From contig NZ_JBDPMD010000007.1 in the NCBI RefSeq assembly GCF_039871875.1, positions 222,929 through 286,928 on the forward strand: a stretch of 64,000 nt of DNA, in the 5' to 3' direction. Below are positions 16,706-29,890 of the stretch, in pieces. The notes beneath the pieces are model-generated. The model was not told where the DNA came from. It searched no databases and saw only the letters and a list, made by a program, of their open reading frames with translations. A program made the translations under genes and the position numbers. Every line of letters starts with the position of its first letter. Within the stretch, counting starts at the first letter, position 1. The DNA comes from Sphaerisporangium sp039871875. Its GTDB lineage: Bacteria > Actinomycetota > Actinomycetes > Streptosporangiales > Streptosporangiaceae.

Positions 16706-18448
16706 ATGGGTGAGGAGCGGCCTTCCGGGCGGCGCGGCGGACGGAGCCTTCGGGATCCGGTTCACCGTGCGGCGCGGGCGGACGATCAGGTCGACATCGA
16801 CGTGGTGCTGCGTGCGCACCGCGCGGGCTATCCGCGGCCCCGGCCGGGCCCGGTGCGCCGGGCGTACGACACCGCCGAGCTGGCGCACCGCGGCCAGGTC
16901 CGCAAGTCCGGCGAGCCGTACATCATCCACCCGCTCGCGGTCACCCTGATCCTCGCCGAGCTCGGCATGGACACCGCGACGCTCCAGGCGGCCCTGCTGC
17001 ACGACACCGTCGAGGACACCGACTACACCCTGCCCGAGCTGCGCGCCGACTTCGGCGACGAGATCGCGGTGCTGGTGGACGGCGTGACCAAGCTGGACGG
17101 CTCCAAGTGGGGCGAGCGCGCCGAGGCCGAGACGTTCCGCAAGATGGTGCTCGCCGCCGCCGCGGACCTGCGGGTGCTGCTCATCAAGCTGGCCGACCGG
17201 CTGCACAACCTGCGCACCCTCGGTTTCCAGCCGCCGCACAAGCAGCGGCGCATCGCGCGGCAGTCGCAGGAACTGCTGATCCCGTTCGCCGAGCGCCTCG
17301 GCATGTACGAGCTGAAACGCGAGATGGACGACCTGTGCTTCTCGGTGCTGCAGCCCGAGACGCACCACGAGATCAAGGCCGCGCTCGACGCCCGCGAGGC
17401 CGCCGGCCGCGACCTGCTGCGGCCCGCCGTGGACCGTCTGCGCGAGGCGCTCAAGGAGCACAAGGTCGCGGGTGAGGTGATGCTGTACCGCCGCCACCTG
17501 TGGGCCGTCCACCTGGACGTGGGCGACCGTCTGGACACGCTCCAGCCCGCCGACCAGTTCCGCCTGCTGGTGGTGGTGGACGGCGAGGACCGCGACTGCT
17601 ACATCGCGCTCGGCGCCGTGCACGCGTGCATGAACCCGGTGCCCGGCCGGCTGAAGGACTTCATCTCGCTGCCGCGTTTCAACCTCTACCGCGCCCTGCA
17701 CACCCGGGTCATCGCGGACGGCCGCAAGGTGATGGACGTCATCATCCGCAACCGCCGCATGCACCGCCTCGCCGAGCGTGGCCTCGCCGCGCACATCCAC
17801 GAGATGGCGCGCGGCCCGGGGGCGAACGTCGCGGGCCGCATCGACCTCGAATGGCTGCGCCGCCTGCTGGCCTGGCAGAACGACGCCACGTCCGCGGACT
17901 TCCTGGAGTCGCTGCGCGGCGACCTGCGGCCCGACGGCATCGCCGCCTTCACCACCGGGGGCGAGCTGATCCCGCTGCCGCCCGGGGCGACGTCCATCGA
18001 CTTCGCCTACGCCCTCGGCCCGCAGACCGGCGACCACGCCATCGGCGCGCTGATCAACGGCAGGCTGGTGCCGCTGCACGCCCGGGTGGACAACGGCGCG
18101 GTGGTGCACATCCTCACCGACGAGACCGCTTCGCCGTCCGCGGCCGGCCTGGACGCCGCCACCACCCCGATGGCCCGGCTGCTGATCCGGCGCCACCTGG
18201 CCACGCAGGGGGACGACGCCGCGGACAAGGGCCGGCGCATGGTCGCCGAGGCGGTCGCCGCCGAGGGCCTGGACCTGCTCGACCTGGAGTGCCAGGGGGT
18301 GTCCCGCAGCGTCGCCGAGCATTTCGGCCACCGCGAGCTGGACGACCTGTACGCCGCGGTCACGGCGGGCACGGTGGACCTCGACGACCTCGTCACGCGT
18401 CTCGCCAAGGAGAACGCCCACTCCACCGGCCCGGAGGAGACCACCTGA
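16706..18448 (+). CDS. RelA/SpoT family protein, hydrolase intact, synthetase degenerate
   Basis: A 580-residue (p)ppGpp-type enzyme, short for the family (about 720-850). The HD hydrolase domain is complete: HRGQVRKSGEPYIIHPLAV, ALLHDTVEDTDYTL (HDxxED) near residue 98, DGVTKLDGSK, and KLADRLHNLRTL. The synthetase region keeps PVPGRLKDFISLPRFNLYRALHTRV, but the Asp-Leu-x-Gly segment is replaced by PADQFRL and the catalytic EVQIRT is changed to MDVIIRN. A TGS domain follows (SLPPGATSIDFAYALG as LPLPPGATS...). The C-terminal zinc-finger and ACT regions are absent. I infer a (p)ppGpp hydrolase or sensor rather than the main Rel. The ATG at 16706 follows GAGGGGG; three TTGCT motifs lie upstream. 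Confidence 0.88.
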   Translation: MGEERPSGRRGGRSLRDPVHRAARADDQVDIDVVLRAHRAGYPRPRPGPVRRAYDTAELAHRGQVRKSGEPYIIHPLAVTLILAELGMDTATLQAALLHDTVEDTDYTLPELRADFGDEIAVLVDGVTKLDGSKWGERAEAETFRKMVLAAAADLRVLLIKLADRLHNLRTLGFQPPHKQRRIARQSQELLIPFAERLGMYELKREMDDLCFSVLQPETHHEIKAALDAREAAGRDLLRPAVDRLREALKEHKVAGEVMLYRRHLWAVHLDVGDRLDTLQPADQFRLLVVVDGEDRDCYIALGAVHACMNPVPGRLKDFISLPRFNLYRALHTRVIADGRKVMDVIIRNRRMHRLAERGLAAHIHEMARGPGANVAGRIDLEWLRRLLAWQNDATSADFLESLRGDLRPDGIAAFTTGGELIPLPPGATSIDFAYALGPQTGDHAIGALINGRLVPLHARVDNGAVVHILTDETASPSAAGLDAATTPMARLLIRRHLATQGDDAADKGRRMVAEAVAAEGLDLLDLECQGVSRSVAEHFGHRELDDLYAAVTAGTVDLDDLVTRLAKENAHSTGPEETT

Positions 18449-18462
18449 TCGCGATGGGGCCG

Positions 18463-19088
18463 TCAGGACAGGGCGTCGAAGCCCGCCCGCAGATGCAGCA
18501 CACGCTCGGACAGGTCGCGCAGCGGGCCGGTCAGGGGGTTGGTGCCCTGGGTCTTGGCGGCGAGCTCCTTGACCCGGGCGAGCTCTTCCTCGACGGCGGT
18601 GAGCCGGCGGGACAACTCGGGCAGCACCTCGGTGCCGGTGCCGTCCGGCAGCTCCACGGCCAGGCGGTCGCGCAGCAGGGCCGCCTGGTCGGAGAGACGG
18701 CTGTTCATGTTGTACAGCTCGACGAACACCGACACCTTGGCGCGCAGCACCCACGGGTCGAACGGCTTGGTGAGGTAGTCGACGGCCCCGGCGGCGTACC
18801 CGCGGAAGGCGTAGTCGGGCGCGCTGTCGACCACGGTCAGGAAGATGATCGGGATATTGCGCGTGCGCTCACGCCGCTTGATGTGCGCGGCGGTCTCGAA
18901 GCCATCCATACCAGGCATGCGCACGTCCAGCAGGATGAGCGCGAAGTCGATGGCCAGCAGCGCCTTCAGCGCCTCCTCGCCGGACCTCGCTCGCACCGCC
19001 ACCACGTCCAGGGAGCTGAGGATGGCCTCCAGGGCGATCAGGTTCTCCTCGCGATCGTCCACGAGAAGGATCTTCGCTCGCTCAGCCA

Positions 19089-19089
<1 letters not shown>
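18463..19089 (-). CDS. Response regulator, OsaB-like
   Basis: A 208-residue response regulator. The receiver domain covers about residues 5-125: KILLVDDREENL (acidic pocket), FALILLDVRMPGMDGFE (phosphoacceptor Asp), IPIIFLTVVD (Thr) and VDYLTKPFDP (Lys). The rest is a coiled coil (RLTAVEEELARVKELAAKTQG) with no DNA-binding domain, so output is probably by protein contact. Its ATG overlaps the stop of the poly-HAMP kinase (TGATG), so the two are translated together. The pair matches the OsaA-OsaB arrangement known from Streptomyces, where OsaB is needed for osmoadaptation. The orthology is inferred from architecture and gene order. Confidence 0.88.
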
Positions 19090-23273
<4,184 letters not shown>

Positions 23274-23394
23274 GAAGCCTCCTTCACGCTGTTCGGGCGG
23301 GACATGGAGTAGTGCCAGTCTGGCATGAAGGACACTATGCGGTCGCCTGCTCCGCCGACCGCATGTGACGGCCATCTGTGGTATGCACGGTGTG
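23274..23394. promoter_or_regulatory. Divergent osaA/osaC-like promoter region with inverted repeats
   Basis: A 121-base divergent spacer. It contains a perfect TGCCA-GTC-TGGCA repeat near 23312-23325 and a perfect 9-bp inverted repeat, ATGCGGTCG / CGACCGCAT, at 23337-23345 and 23356-23364 with a 10-base spacer. Either could be an operator; the larger one overlaps the likely promoter or leader of the phosphatase gene. Confidence 0.45.
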
Positions 23395-24972
23395 ATGACG
23401 AATTCTTCCCGAGGTGTGCTGGCCGCGTCGTTCGTGGCGGGCAAGGCGGCCCTACCCGCCGCCAAACGGTTCACGCACGAGGTGCTCACCGCGTGGGCCG
23501 CCACGTCGATCCTCGCGGACGCCGAGCGGCTCACAGGAGAATTCGTATCAGAAGTAGGCGATGTCCCGTTTGAGATTGTATGGGACCATCAGGGGGATAC
23601 CGTCCAGATCGAGGTCCGGCAGAGGGCGGACGACGACCGCGCCCCCGCCGCGCCCGCCACCCCCGTGGCCACGTGGGGCATCACCTTCACCGGCACGCAG
23701 CGCACCACCTGGGCCCGGCTCGAGCTGCCGGAACCCCTGCCGCTCCCCGGGGACGACGACCGGGACGACGAGCCCACCGTCCGCGGCCCCGGCTGGCTCG
23801 GCTACCTCGCCGACGCCAGCGACCTGCTGGCCGGCACCCTCGACCCCGACATGGTCCCCGCGCTGATCGCGCAGATCGTGGTGCCGCGCCTCGCCACCTG
23901 GTGCGCCGTCTACACCGCCGACGCCGGCGGGGGCGGGGACCAGAGCCTCGCCTATCTCTGGCACGCCGACGAGTCCAAGATCGACACCCTCCGCGAGCAG
24001 CTCGCCGCCGCGGCGATCCCCTCGGCCGACGATCTGCGGCCCCGGCCGATCTCCCTGGCCGCCTGGCAGTCGCTCGCCTTCCCGCTGGTGGCCAAGGGCC
24101 GCAGCCTCGGCGTCATGTGCCTCGGCAGGGGCGGCCGCTTCCCCGACGACATCGCCCAGCTCGCCGAGGACCTCGCGCGCCGGGCGGCGCTCGCCATGGA
24201 CAACGCCCGCCTGTACGCCCAGCAGGCCGACGCCAACCGCGCCCTGCAGCGCAGCCTGCTGCCGCCTGGCGTCCCCGCGGTCACCCCGGGCCTCGACTAC
24301 TCGGTGGTGTACGAGCCCGCGGGCGAGACCAACGAGGTCGGCGGCGACTTCTACGACCTGTTCGCCACCCGTGACGGCACGTGGCGGTTCGCCATCGGCG
24401 ACGTCTGCGGCACCGGCCCGGAGGCCGCCGCGGTCACCGGCCTGGCCCGTCACACGCTGCGGCTGCTCGCCCGCGAGGAGTACGACGTGGCGGCGGTCGT
24501 CTCCCGGCTCAACCGGGCGATCCTGGAGGAGGGGGAGCGTGCCCGGTTCCTCACCCTGCTGCACGGCGAGATCACCCGCACCGACGCCGGCCTGGAGCTG
24601 TCCCTGATCTCCGCCGGGCACCCCGAGGCGCTGCGGCTGCGGCCGACGGGCGTGGTGGACGCCGTGGTGACCGCGCAGTCGCTGCTCGGCGTCTTCCCCG
24701 AGGCCGAGTTCGAGGCCGAGAAGGTGTTCCTCGCGCCGGGCGACGTGCTGCTCGGCGTGACCGACGGCGTCACCGAGCGCCGGTCGGGCTCGCGGCTGCT
24801 GGACGACGAGGGCGGCCTCGGCAAGCTGCTCGCCGAGTGCGTCGACCTGTCGGCCCGCGCGGTCGCCGAGCGCATCCACCGCGCCGTCCAGGACTTCGCG
24901 ATCGAGCCGAGCGCCGACGACCTCGCGATCCTCGTGCTGCGGGCCGAGTGGCCGGACCCTGCCGTCCCGTGA
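23395..24972 (+). CDS. PP2C/SpoIIE-type phosphatase with GAF domain, OsaC-like
   Basis: A 525-residue regulator. Residues about 1-115 follow the pattern of an RsbW-type ATPase (PAAKRFTHEVLTAWAATSILADAERLTGEFVSEVG, then VQIEVRQR and TWGITF), but the NAVxH N-box and glycine motifs are missing. A GAF domain spans about 135-285. A SpoIIE/PP2C serine phosphatase follows: LQRSLLPPGVP, VGGDFYDLF, AIGDVCGTGPEAAAVTGLAR, GVTDGVTERR and SADDLAILVLR, with all metal-binding Asp positions present. Such proteins dephosphorylate anti-sigma-factor antagonists; Streptomyces OsaC, encoded beside osaAB, has this role in returning the osmotic response to normal. The start is ATG at 23395 or the GTG just before it; both have poor ribosome binding sites. 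Confidence 0.85.
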   Translation: MTNSSRGVLAASFVAGKAALPAAKRFTHEVLTAWAATSILADAERLTGEFVSEVGDVPFEIVWDHQGDTVQIEVRQRADDDRAPAAPATPVATWGITFTGTQRTTWARLELPEPLPLPGDDDRDDEPTVRGPGWLGYLADASDLLAGTLDPDMVPALIAQIVVPRLATWCAVYTADAGGGGDQSLAYLWHADESKIDTLREQLAAAAIPSADDLRPRPISLAAWQSLAFPLVAKGRSLGVMCLGRGGRFPDDIAQLAEDLARRAALAMDNARLYAQQADANRALQRSLLPPGVPAVTPGLDYSVVYEPAGETNEVGGDFYDLFATRDGTWRFAIGDVCGTGPEAAAVTGLARHTLRLLAREEYDVAAVVSRLNRAILEEGERARFLTLLHGEITRTDAGLELSLISAGHPEALRLRPTGVVDAVVTAQSLLGVFPEAEFEAEKVFLAPGDVLLGVTDGVTERRSGSRLLDDEGGLGKLLAECVDLSARAVAERIHRAVQDFAIEPSADDLAILVLRAEWPDPAVP

Positions 24973-24994
24973 CCCTGTGAGCCCGTGATCCCGG

Positions 24995-26785
24995 TCAGGA
25001 CCGGCGGGGCACTTCCTTGTCCAGGCCGGTGTGCTTGCGGGCGAAGTCGATCTGGATGGTCATCTGCTTGATCCGCTCCTCGATGACCAGGGTGCCGTGC
25101 CCGGCGTTGTAGCGGTAGACGTCGAAGTCGTGCTTGCGCTCCTTCAACCCCGCGAGGTACTGCTCGATCTGGCCGATCGGCGAACGCGGGTCGTTCTCGC
25201 CGGCCAGCACGAGCAGCGGCGCCTCAAGCGCGTCCAGGTAGGTGATCGGGGAGGAGCCGGCGTACCGGTCGGGCATCTCCTGCGGCGAGCCGCCGAACAG
25301 CGCCCGGTGGTAGGCGCGCAGGCCCTCGGTCTCGTCGCGGTACGTGGCGGCGTGGTCGGCGATCGGGACCGCGGCGATGCCCGCCGCCCACGCCTTCGGC
25401 ATGGTGCCGAGGCCGAGCAGCGTCAGGTAGCCGCCCCACGAGGCGCCCGCGAGGATCAGACGCTCGGGGTCGGCCCCGCCCTGGTCGACGGCCCAGTCGC
25501 GCACCGCCGCCACGTCGGCCAGCTCGATGTGGCCGACGTCGCCGCGCAGCGCGTCCCGCCACGCCGAGCCGTACCCGGTGGAGCCGCGGTAGTTGACCCG
25601 CACCACGGTGAACCCGGCGTCCACCCACGCCGCGACGTTCGGCAGGAAGGAGTCGTCGTCCTGGGCGGCCGGGCCGCCGTGCAGCAGGAACACCGTGGGG
25701 TTGGGGTTCGCGGCGGTCTCCGGCCGCGACACCAGGGCGTGGATGCGCCCGCCGGGGCCCTCCACGAACACGTCCTCCAGCGGGACCGACGGCGGCGCGG
25801 ACGGCCCTGACTGGTTCATCACCACGTGGCCGCCGCTCGACCTGATCACCGGCGGGTGGGCGGCGCTGGACCAGGAGTACTCGACGACGCCGTCCGGGCG
25901 GGGCAGCGCGTCGTGGATGACGCCGTGCGGCGTCTTGATCGGCGTCAGGTCGCCGCCCCCGAGGTCGTAACGGAACAACTCGGTCCGTGCCCGGTTGTTG
26001 TGGCCGATCAGCAGGGCCCGCCCGTCGTGGTACCAGTCCGCGGTGATCTCACCGGGCACCCGCAGCCAGATCTCGCGCTGCTCGCCGGTCATCGGGTCCC
26101 AGATCAGCGGCTCGCGGCGGCCGCGGCGCTCGTGCAGGGCCAGGATGCGCCGGTCGGTGAGGGACGGCGCGAAGCGTACGCCGGAGAAGCCCTTGCCGGG
26201 ACCGTCGTGCAGGTCGGCGACCACCCGGCCGTCCGGTCGCAGCACGCGCAGGGCCGGGTGGCGCGAGTCGCCGTGCTCGCTGTGGCTGACCGCGATCAGC
26301 GAGCCGTCCAGGGACACGCCGGCGACCTGCGCGAACTCCCGGGACTCGTAGATGACGGCCGGCTTCTCCCCGCAGTCCTTGGCCAGCAGCACCTGGAACC
26401 CGTGGCGGCTGCTGCGCCCCACCGCGGCCGTGCCGGTGGCGGCCAGGGCGAGCCCCGTCGGGTGGCCGGGGGCCAGATCGGGGTGGGCGGGCCTCTCGTC
26501 GCCGCCCGCGAACGGCTGGCGCATCCAGATGCCGTACTCGTCGCCGTAGGTGTCGGCGAACCACCAGATCCACTGCCCGGTGGGGTCGATCGCCGCGTGC
26601 GAGGTGCCCCGGGGACGGCTGGTGACCTGGCGGGTGGAGCCGACCGAACGGTCCCAGGCGTGGATCTCCCACGTGCCGGAGCTGTTGCATCGATACACGG
26701 CCCTGGCGGGTGCCAGCCGTGCCCAGATGGGCAGCGTCATACGTGCCGCTCGGAACCTGGCCTGCCAGCGTTCCTCGGCCTTCAT
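24995..26785 (-). CDS. S9 family prolyl oligopeptidase-type peptidase
   Basis: A 596-residue serine peptidase or acylaminoacyl-peptidase. The N-terminal 330 residues form a beta-propeller (repeated strands such as TSHAAIDPTGQWIWWFADT, GVSLDGSLIAVSHSEHG). The C-terminal alpha/beta hydrolase has VFLLHGGPAAQDDDSF (oxyanion HGG), VRVNYRGSTGYGSAWRDAL, the nucleophile elbow ILAGASWGGYLTL, the Asp in VLAGENDPRSPI and the His in YNAGHGTLV. No signal peptide is seen, so it is cytoplasmic. The ATG at 26785 follows a G-rich leader. It is convergent with the OsaC-like gene. Confidence 0.93.
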   Translation of the reverse strand: MKAEERWQARFRAARMTLPIWARLAPARAVYRCNSSGTWEIHAWDRSVGSTRQVTSRPRGTSHAAIDPTGQWIWWFADTYGDEYGIWMRQPFAGGDERPAHPDLAPGHPTGLALAATGTAAVGRSSRHGFQVLLAKDCGEKPAVIYESREFAQVAGVSLDGSLIAVSHSEHGDSRHPALRVLRPDGRVVADLHDGPGKGFSGVRFAPSLTDRRILALHERRGRREPLIWDPMTGEQREIWLRVPGEITADWYHDGRALLIGHNNRARTELFRYDLGGGDLTPIKTPHGVIHDALPRPDGVVEYSWSSAAHPPVIRSSGGHVVMNQSGPSAPPSVPLEDVFVEGPGGRIHALVSRPETAANPNPTVFLLHGGPAAQDDDSFLPNVAAWVDAGFTVVRVNYRGSTGYGSAWRDALRGDVGHIELADVAAVRDWAVDQGGADPERLILAGASWGGYLTLLGLGTMPKAWAAGIAAVPIADHAATYRDETEGLRAYHRALFGGSPQEMPDRYAGSSPITYLDALEAPLLVLAGENDPRSPIGQIEQYLAGLKERKHDFDVYRYNAGHGTLVIEERIKQMTIQIDFARKHTGLDKEVPRRS

Positions 26786-26899
26786 GGGGGTGCCCCTCCC
26801 TCACGCTCTCCCGGTCGGGATCGGCGGGTTGCCGTTAAGTATGTCGCTTCTAAACAGAAGATGGCCTACAAAGTCGGGGAAAATCTCACTTCTTGGCGT

Positions 26900-27721
26900 T
26901 CAGGTGATCTTACGGAACATGGAGATCCTGCACGACACATTCACGGCGAGGACGCCGGGCAGCCGCGCTATCTCGATCTTCCGTGCCACCGGGTCAGTGT
27001 GCCAGGCGCTCGGTCCCATGCCCACGGCGGCCTCCACGTCTTCATGGCCCAGCATGATCTCGTACTCCTCGATCATGTGCCCGGCCTCGGCGAAACGGCC
27101 GGCGAGGGTCTCGCCGAGGCGCCGCTCCTTGTCCTCGCCGACCGACAGCAGGCCCAGCTCGCCGACCAGGGGCTCCAGATGGCGGGAGGTGGGGGTCACG
27201 ACGGCCAGCGTGCCGCCGGGGGCCAGCACCCGGGCGAACTCCGGGCCGTTGCGGGGGGCGAAGACGTTGAGCAGCACCCCGGCTCTGCCGTCCTTCACCG
27301 GCAGCGGGCGCCACACGTCGGCCACCACGGCGCCGATGCGGGGATGGGCCCGGGCCGCCCGCTTCAGGGCGTGCTTGGAGATGTCCAGGGCGATGCCCAC
27401 CGCGTCAGGCCCGAGCGCGGCGGCCAGGTAGTGCCCGGTCCCGGCGCCCGCGTCCAGCACGACGCCCGCCGTCCCGGCCACCTCACGCAGGCGCTCGGCC
27501 ACCGGGGCGAAGTGCCCCGCCCCGAGGAACCGTGCCCGCGCCTCCACCATGGCCGGGGTGTCCGCCGTGCCGGCCGGCGCCGACCCGGTGCGCAGGCTCA
27601 CGTACCCCTGCCGGGCGACGTCGAAGCCGTGGCCGTTCGCGCACCGCGCCGTCCCTCCGGACAGGACGAGATCTCCCCGGCACACCGGGCAGGCGAGATG
27701 CTCGATGACGTCGGCCAGCAT
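26900..27721 (-). CDS. RlmA-type (putative 23S rRNA guanine) methyltransferase
   Basis: A 273-residue methyltransferase. The N-terminus has a zinc-binding knuckle (CPVCRGDL near residues 11-17 and CANGHGFD near 27-34), then a class I SAM domain with GVVLDAGAGTGHYLAAAL and a catalytic-loop-like NVFAPRNGPEFARVLAPGG. This is the layout of RlmA/TlrB enzymes, which methylate G745 or G748 in helix 35 of 23S rRNA; the TlrB branch gives tylosin resistance. Whether this one is housekeeping or a resistance enzyme cannot be told here. The start is ATG at 27721, directly before the zinc domain. It stands between the S9 peptidase and the fadB terminator. Confidence 0.85.
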   Translation of the reverse strand: MLADVIEHLACPVCRGDLVLSGGTARCANGHGFDVARQGYVSLRTGSAPAGTADTPAMVEARARFLGAGHFAPVAERLREVAGTAGVVLDAGAGTGHYLAAALGPDAVGIALDISKHALKRAARAHPRIGAVVADVWRPLPVKDGRAGVLLNVFAPRNGPEFARVLAPGGTLAVVTPTSRHLEPLVGELGLLSVGEDKERRLGETLAGRFAEAGHMIEEYEIMLGHEDVEAAVGMGPSAWHTDPVARKIEIARLPGVLAVNVSCRISMFRKIT

Positions 27722-27752
27722 GCCCCAATCATCCCGGACCCCGGGAACGGCT

Positions 27753-27792
27753 CCGGCCCCGGCCACGCCCGGACATGCGTGACCGGGGCCGG
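27753..27792 (-). terminator. Hairpin downstream of fadB-like gene
   Basis: A stem of CCGGCCCCGG / CCGGGGCCGG extended by CACG/CGTG after one mismatch, with a 10-base loop. It starts 8 bases past the fadB-like stop and ends the fadA-fadB operon. Confidence 0.65.
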
Positions 27793-27799
27793 ACCGGGC

Positions 27800-29890
27800 T
27801 CAGGCCGGGACCGAGGCGACCCCGGGGGCGAGGAAGGGGCGGCCGTTGACGGCGGTGGAGACGCCGGTGCGGTCCAGGTACGGGGTGATGCCGCCGGTGT
27901 GGAACGGCCAGCCGGCGCCGAGGATGAGGCACAGGTCGATGTCCTCGGGGGCGGCGACCACACCCTCGTCGAGCATCAGCCGCACCTCCTCGGCCAGCGC
28001 ACGCAGCGCCCGCTCCCGCACCTCGTCGGCGTCCGGCCCTGTGCCCTCCCCCGCGAAGATCTCCCGCGCCTCGGGGTCGATGCTCAGGTCCGGGGCGTAC
28101 ACCCCGGGCTTGCCCGCCTTCACCAGCTCGGCGAGGTTCCCCGACACCCGGAACCGGGACGGGAACGCCTCGTGCAGCGTCTCGGCGACGTGCAGGGCGA
28201 TGGCGGGCCCGACGAGCTGGAGCAGGGTGAACGGCGACATGGGCAGCCCGAGCCGGTCCAGCGCGTGGTCGGCGACCTCGATGGGCGTGCCCTCGTCCAC
28301 CGCGCCGATCACCTCGCCCATGAGGCGGACGAGCAGCCGGTTCACCACGAACGCCGGGGCGTCCTTCACCAGCACGCTCGACTTGCGCAGCGCCTTGCCG
28401 ACCGCGAACGCGGTGGCCAGCGTGGCGTCGTCGGTGCGCTCGCCCCGCACGATCTCCAGCAGGGGCAGCACCGCCACCGGGTTGAAGAAGTGGAGCCCGA
28501 CGACCCGCTCGGGGTGCCGCAGGTCGGCCGCCATCGCCGTGATCGGCAGCGAGGAGGTGTTGGTGGCGAGCACGCACTCGGGCCCGACGACGTCCTCGAC
28601 CTCGGCGAACACCTGCTTCTTGACCTTGAGGTCCTCGAACACCGCCTCGATCACGAGGTCCGCCCCCGCGAAGGCGTCCTTGGTCAGCGACCCGGTTACG
28701 AGGCCCTTGAGCCGGTTGGCCTTGTCGGCGTCGATCCTGCCCTTGGCGAGCAGCTTGCCGATCTCGTCGTGGACGTACGCCACGCCCTTGTCCAGCCGCG
28801 TCCTGTCCAGGTCGGTCAGCACGACCGGGACCTCCAGGCGGCGGGCGAACAGCAGGGCGAGCTGGGAGGCCATCAGGCCCGCCCCGACCACGCCGACCTT
28901 GGTGACCGGCCGGGCCAGGGCCTTGTCCGGAGCGCCCGCGGGCCGCTTGGCTCTCCGCTGCACGAGGTCGAAGGAGTACAGCCCGGCGCGCAGCTCGTCG
29001 CCCATCAGCAGATCGGCCAGCACGCGGGTCTCGGCCGCGAAGCCCTCGTCCCTGCTCGCCGTGCGGGCCAGCTCCACGAGCTCCAGGGCCCGGTACGGCG
29101 CGGGTGAGGCGCCGCGCACCTTGAGGTCGAGGGCGCCGCGTGCCGCGTCCACGGCGGCCTGCCAGGCGCCGGCGTCCGACGTGAACGGCGGGCGGGCGAC
29201 GGCCGCCTCACCGGTCAGCACGCGGGCCGCCCAGCGCAGCGACTCCTCCAGGAAGTCGGCGGCGTCGAAGATCGCGTCGGCCACGCCGAGCCGGTACGCC
29301 TCCCTGCCGTCGATCATCCGGTTCTGCGCGAGCGGGTTGTCGATCATCAGCTTGATGGCGTTGGTGGGGCCGATCAGCCGCGGCAGCAGTTGCGTGCCGC
29401 CCCAGCCGGGCACCAGGCCGAGGAAGCACTCGGGCAGCGCGACCGCCGTGACGCCCGCCGAGATCGTGCGGTAGTTGCAGTGGAGGGCGATCTCCAGCCC
29501 GCCGCCCATCGCCGCGCCGTTGACGAACGCGAACGTCGGCAGCTCCATCTCGCCGAGGCGCCGGAACACCTCGTGCCCGAGCCTGCCGAGCTCCTCGGCC
29601 TGTTCCCGGGCGCGCACCAGCGCCGCGCCCTTGAGGTCGGCGCCGACGGCGAAGATGAACGGCTTGCCGGTGACGCCGACCGCGGCGAGGTCGGTGCGCT
29701 CCTCGACGGCGTCCAGCGCGGCGCCGAGCTCGGTCAGGCCGCGCGGCCCGAAGGTGCTGGGCTTGGTGTGGTCGAAGCCGTTGTCCAGCGTGATCAGCGC
29801 CATCGTGCCGGCGCCGCCGGGCAGCTTCACGTCGCGCACCAGCGCGTGGGTGACGACCTCGTCGTCGAAGATCTCGGTGATGCCGCTCAC
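27800..29890 (-). CDS. fadB: Fatty acid oxidation alpha subunit (enoyl-CoA hydratase / 3-hydroxyacyl-CoA dehydrogenase)
   Basis: A 696-residue bifunctional beta-oxidation enzyme. Residues about 1-300 are the crotonase domain (ADLKGAALVRAREQ, VNGAAMGGGLEIALHCNYR, ALPECFLGLVPGWGGTQLLPRLIG with the catalytic Glu). Residues about 335-515 are the NAD-binding domain (VGVVGAGLMASQLALLFA, ADLVIEAVFEDLKVKKQVF, ATNTSSLPI) and the last 180 form the 3HCDH C-terminal domains (GLHFFNPVAVLPLLEIVRGE with the catalytic His). It starts at GTG 29890 and overlaps the thiolase stop by 4 bases (GTGA). Together with the thiolase it carries out hydration, dehydrogenation and thiolysis of acyl-CoA. Confidence 0.93.
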   Translation of the reverse strand: MSGITEIFDDEVVTHALVRDVKLPGGAGTMALITLDNGFDHTKPSTFGPRGLTELGAALDAVEERTDLAAVGVTGKPFIFAVGADLKGAALVRAREQAEELGRLGHEVFRRLGEMELPTFAFVNGAAMGGGLEIALHCNYRTISAGVTAVALPECFLGLVPGWGGTQLLPRLIGPTNAIKLMIDNPLAQNRMIDGREAYRLGVADAIFDAADFLEESLRWAARVLTGEAAVARPPFTSDAGAWQAAVDAARGALDLKVRGASPAPYRALELVELARTASRDEGFAAETRVLADLLMGDELRAGLYSFDLVQRRAKRPAGAPDKALARPVTKVGVVGAGLMASQLALLFARRLEVPVVLTDLDRTRLDKGVAYVHDEIGKLLAKGRIDADKANRLKGLVTGSLTKDAFAGADLVIEAVFEDLKVKKQVFAEVEDVVGPECVLATNTSSLPITAMAADLRHPERVVGLHFFNPVAVLPLLEIVRGERTDDATLATAFAVGKALRKSSVLVKDAPAFVVNRLLVRLMGEVIGAVDEGTPIEVADHALDRLGLPMSPFTLLQLVGPAIALHVAETLHEAFPSRFRVSGNLAELVKAGKPGVYAPDLSIDPEAREIFAGEGTGPDADEVRERALRALAEEVRLMLDEGVVAAPEDIDLCLILGAGWPFHTGGITPYLDRTGVSTAVNGRPFLAPGVASVPA

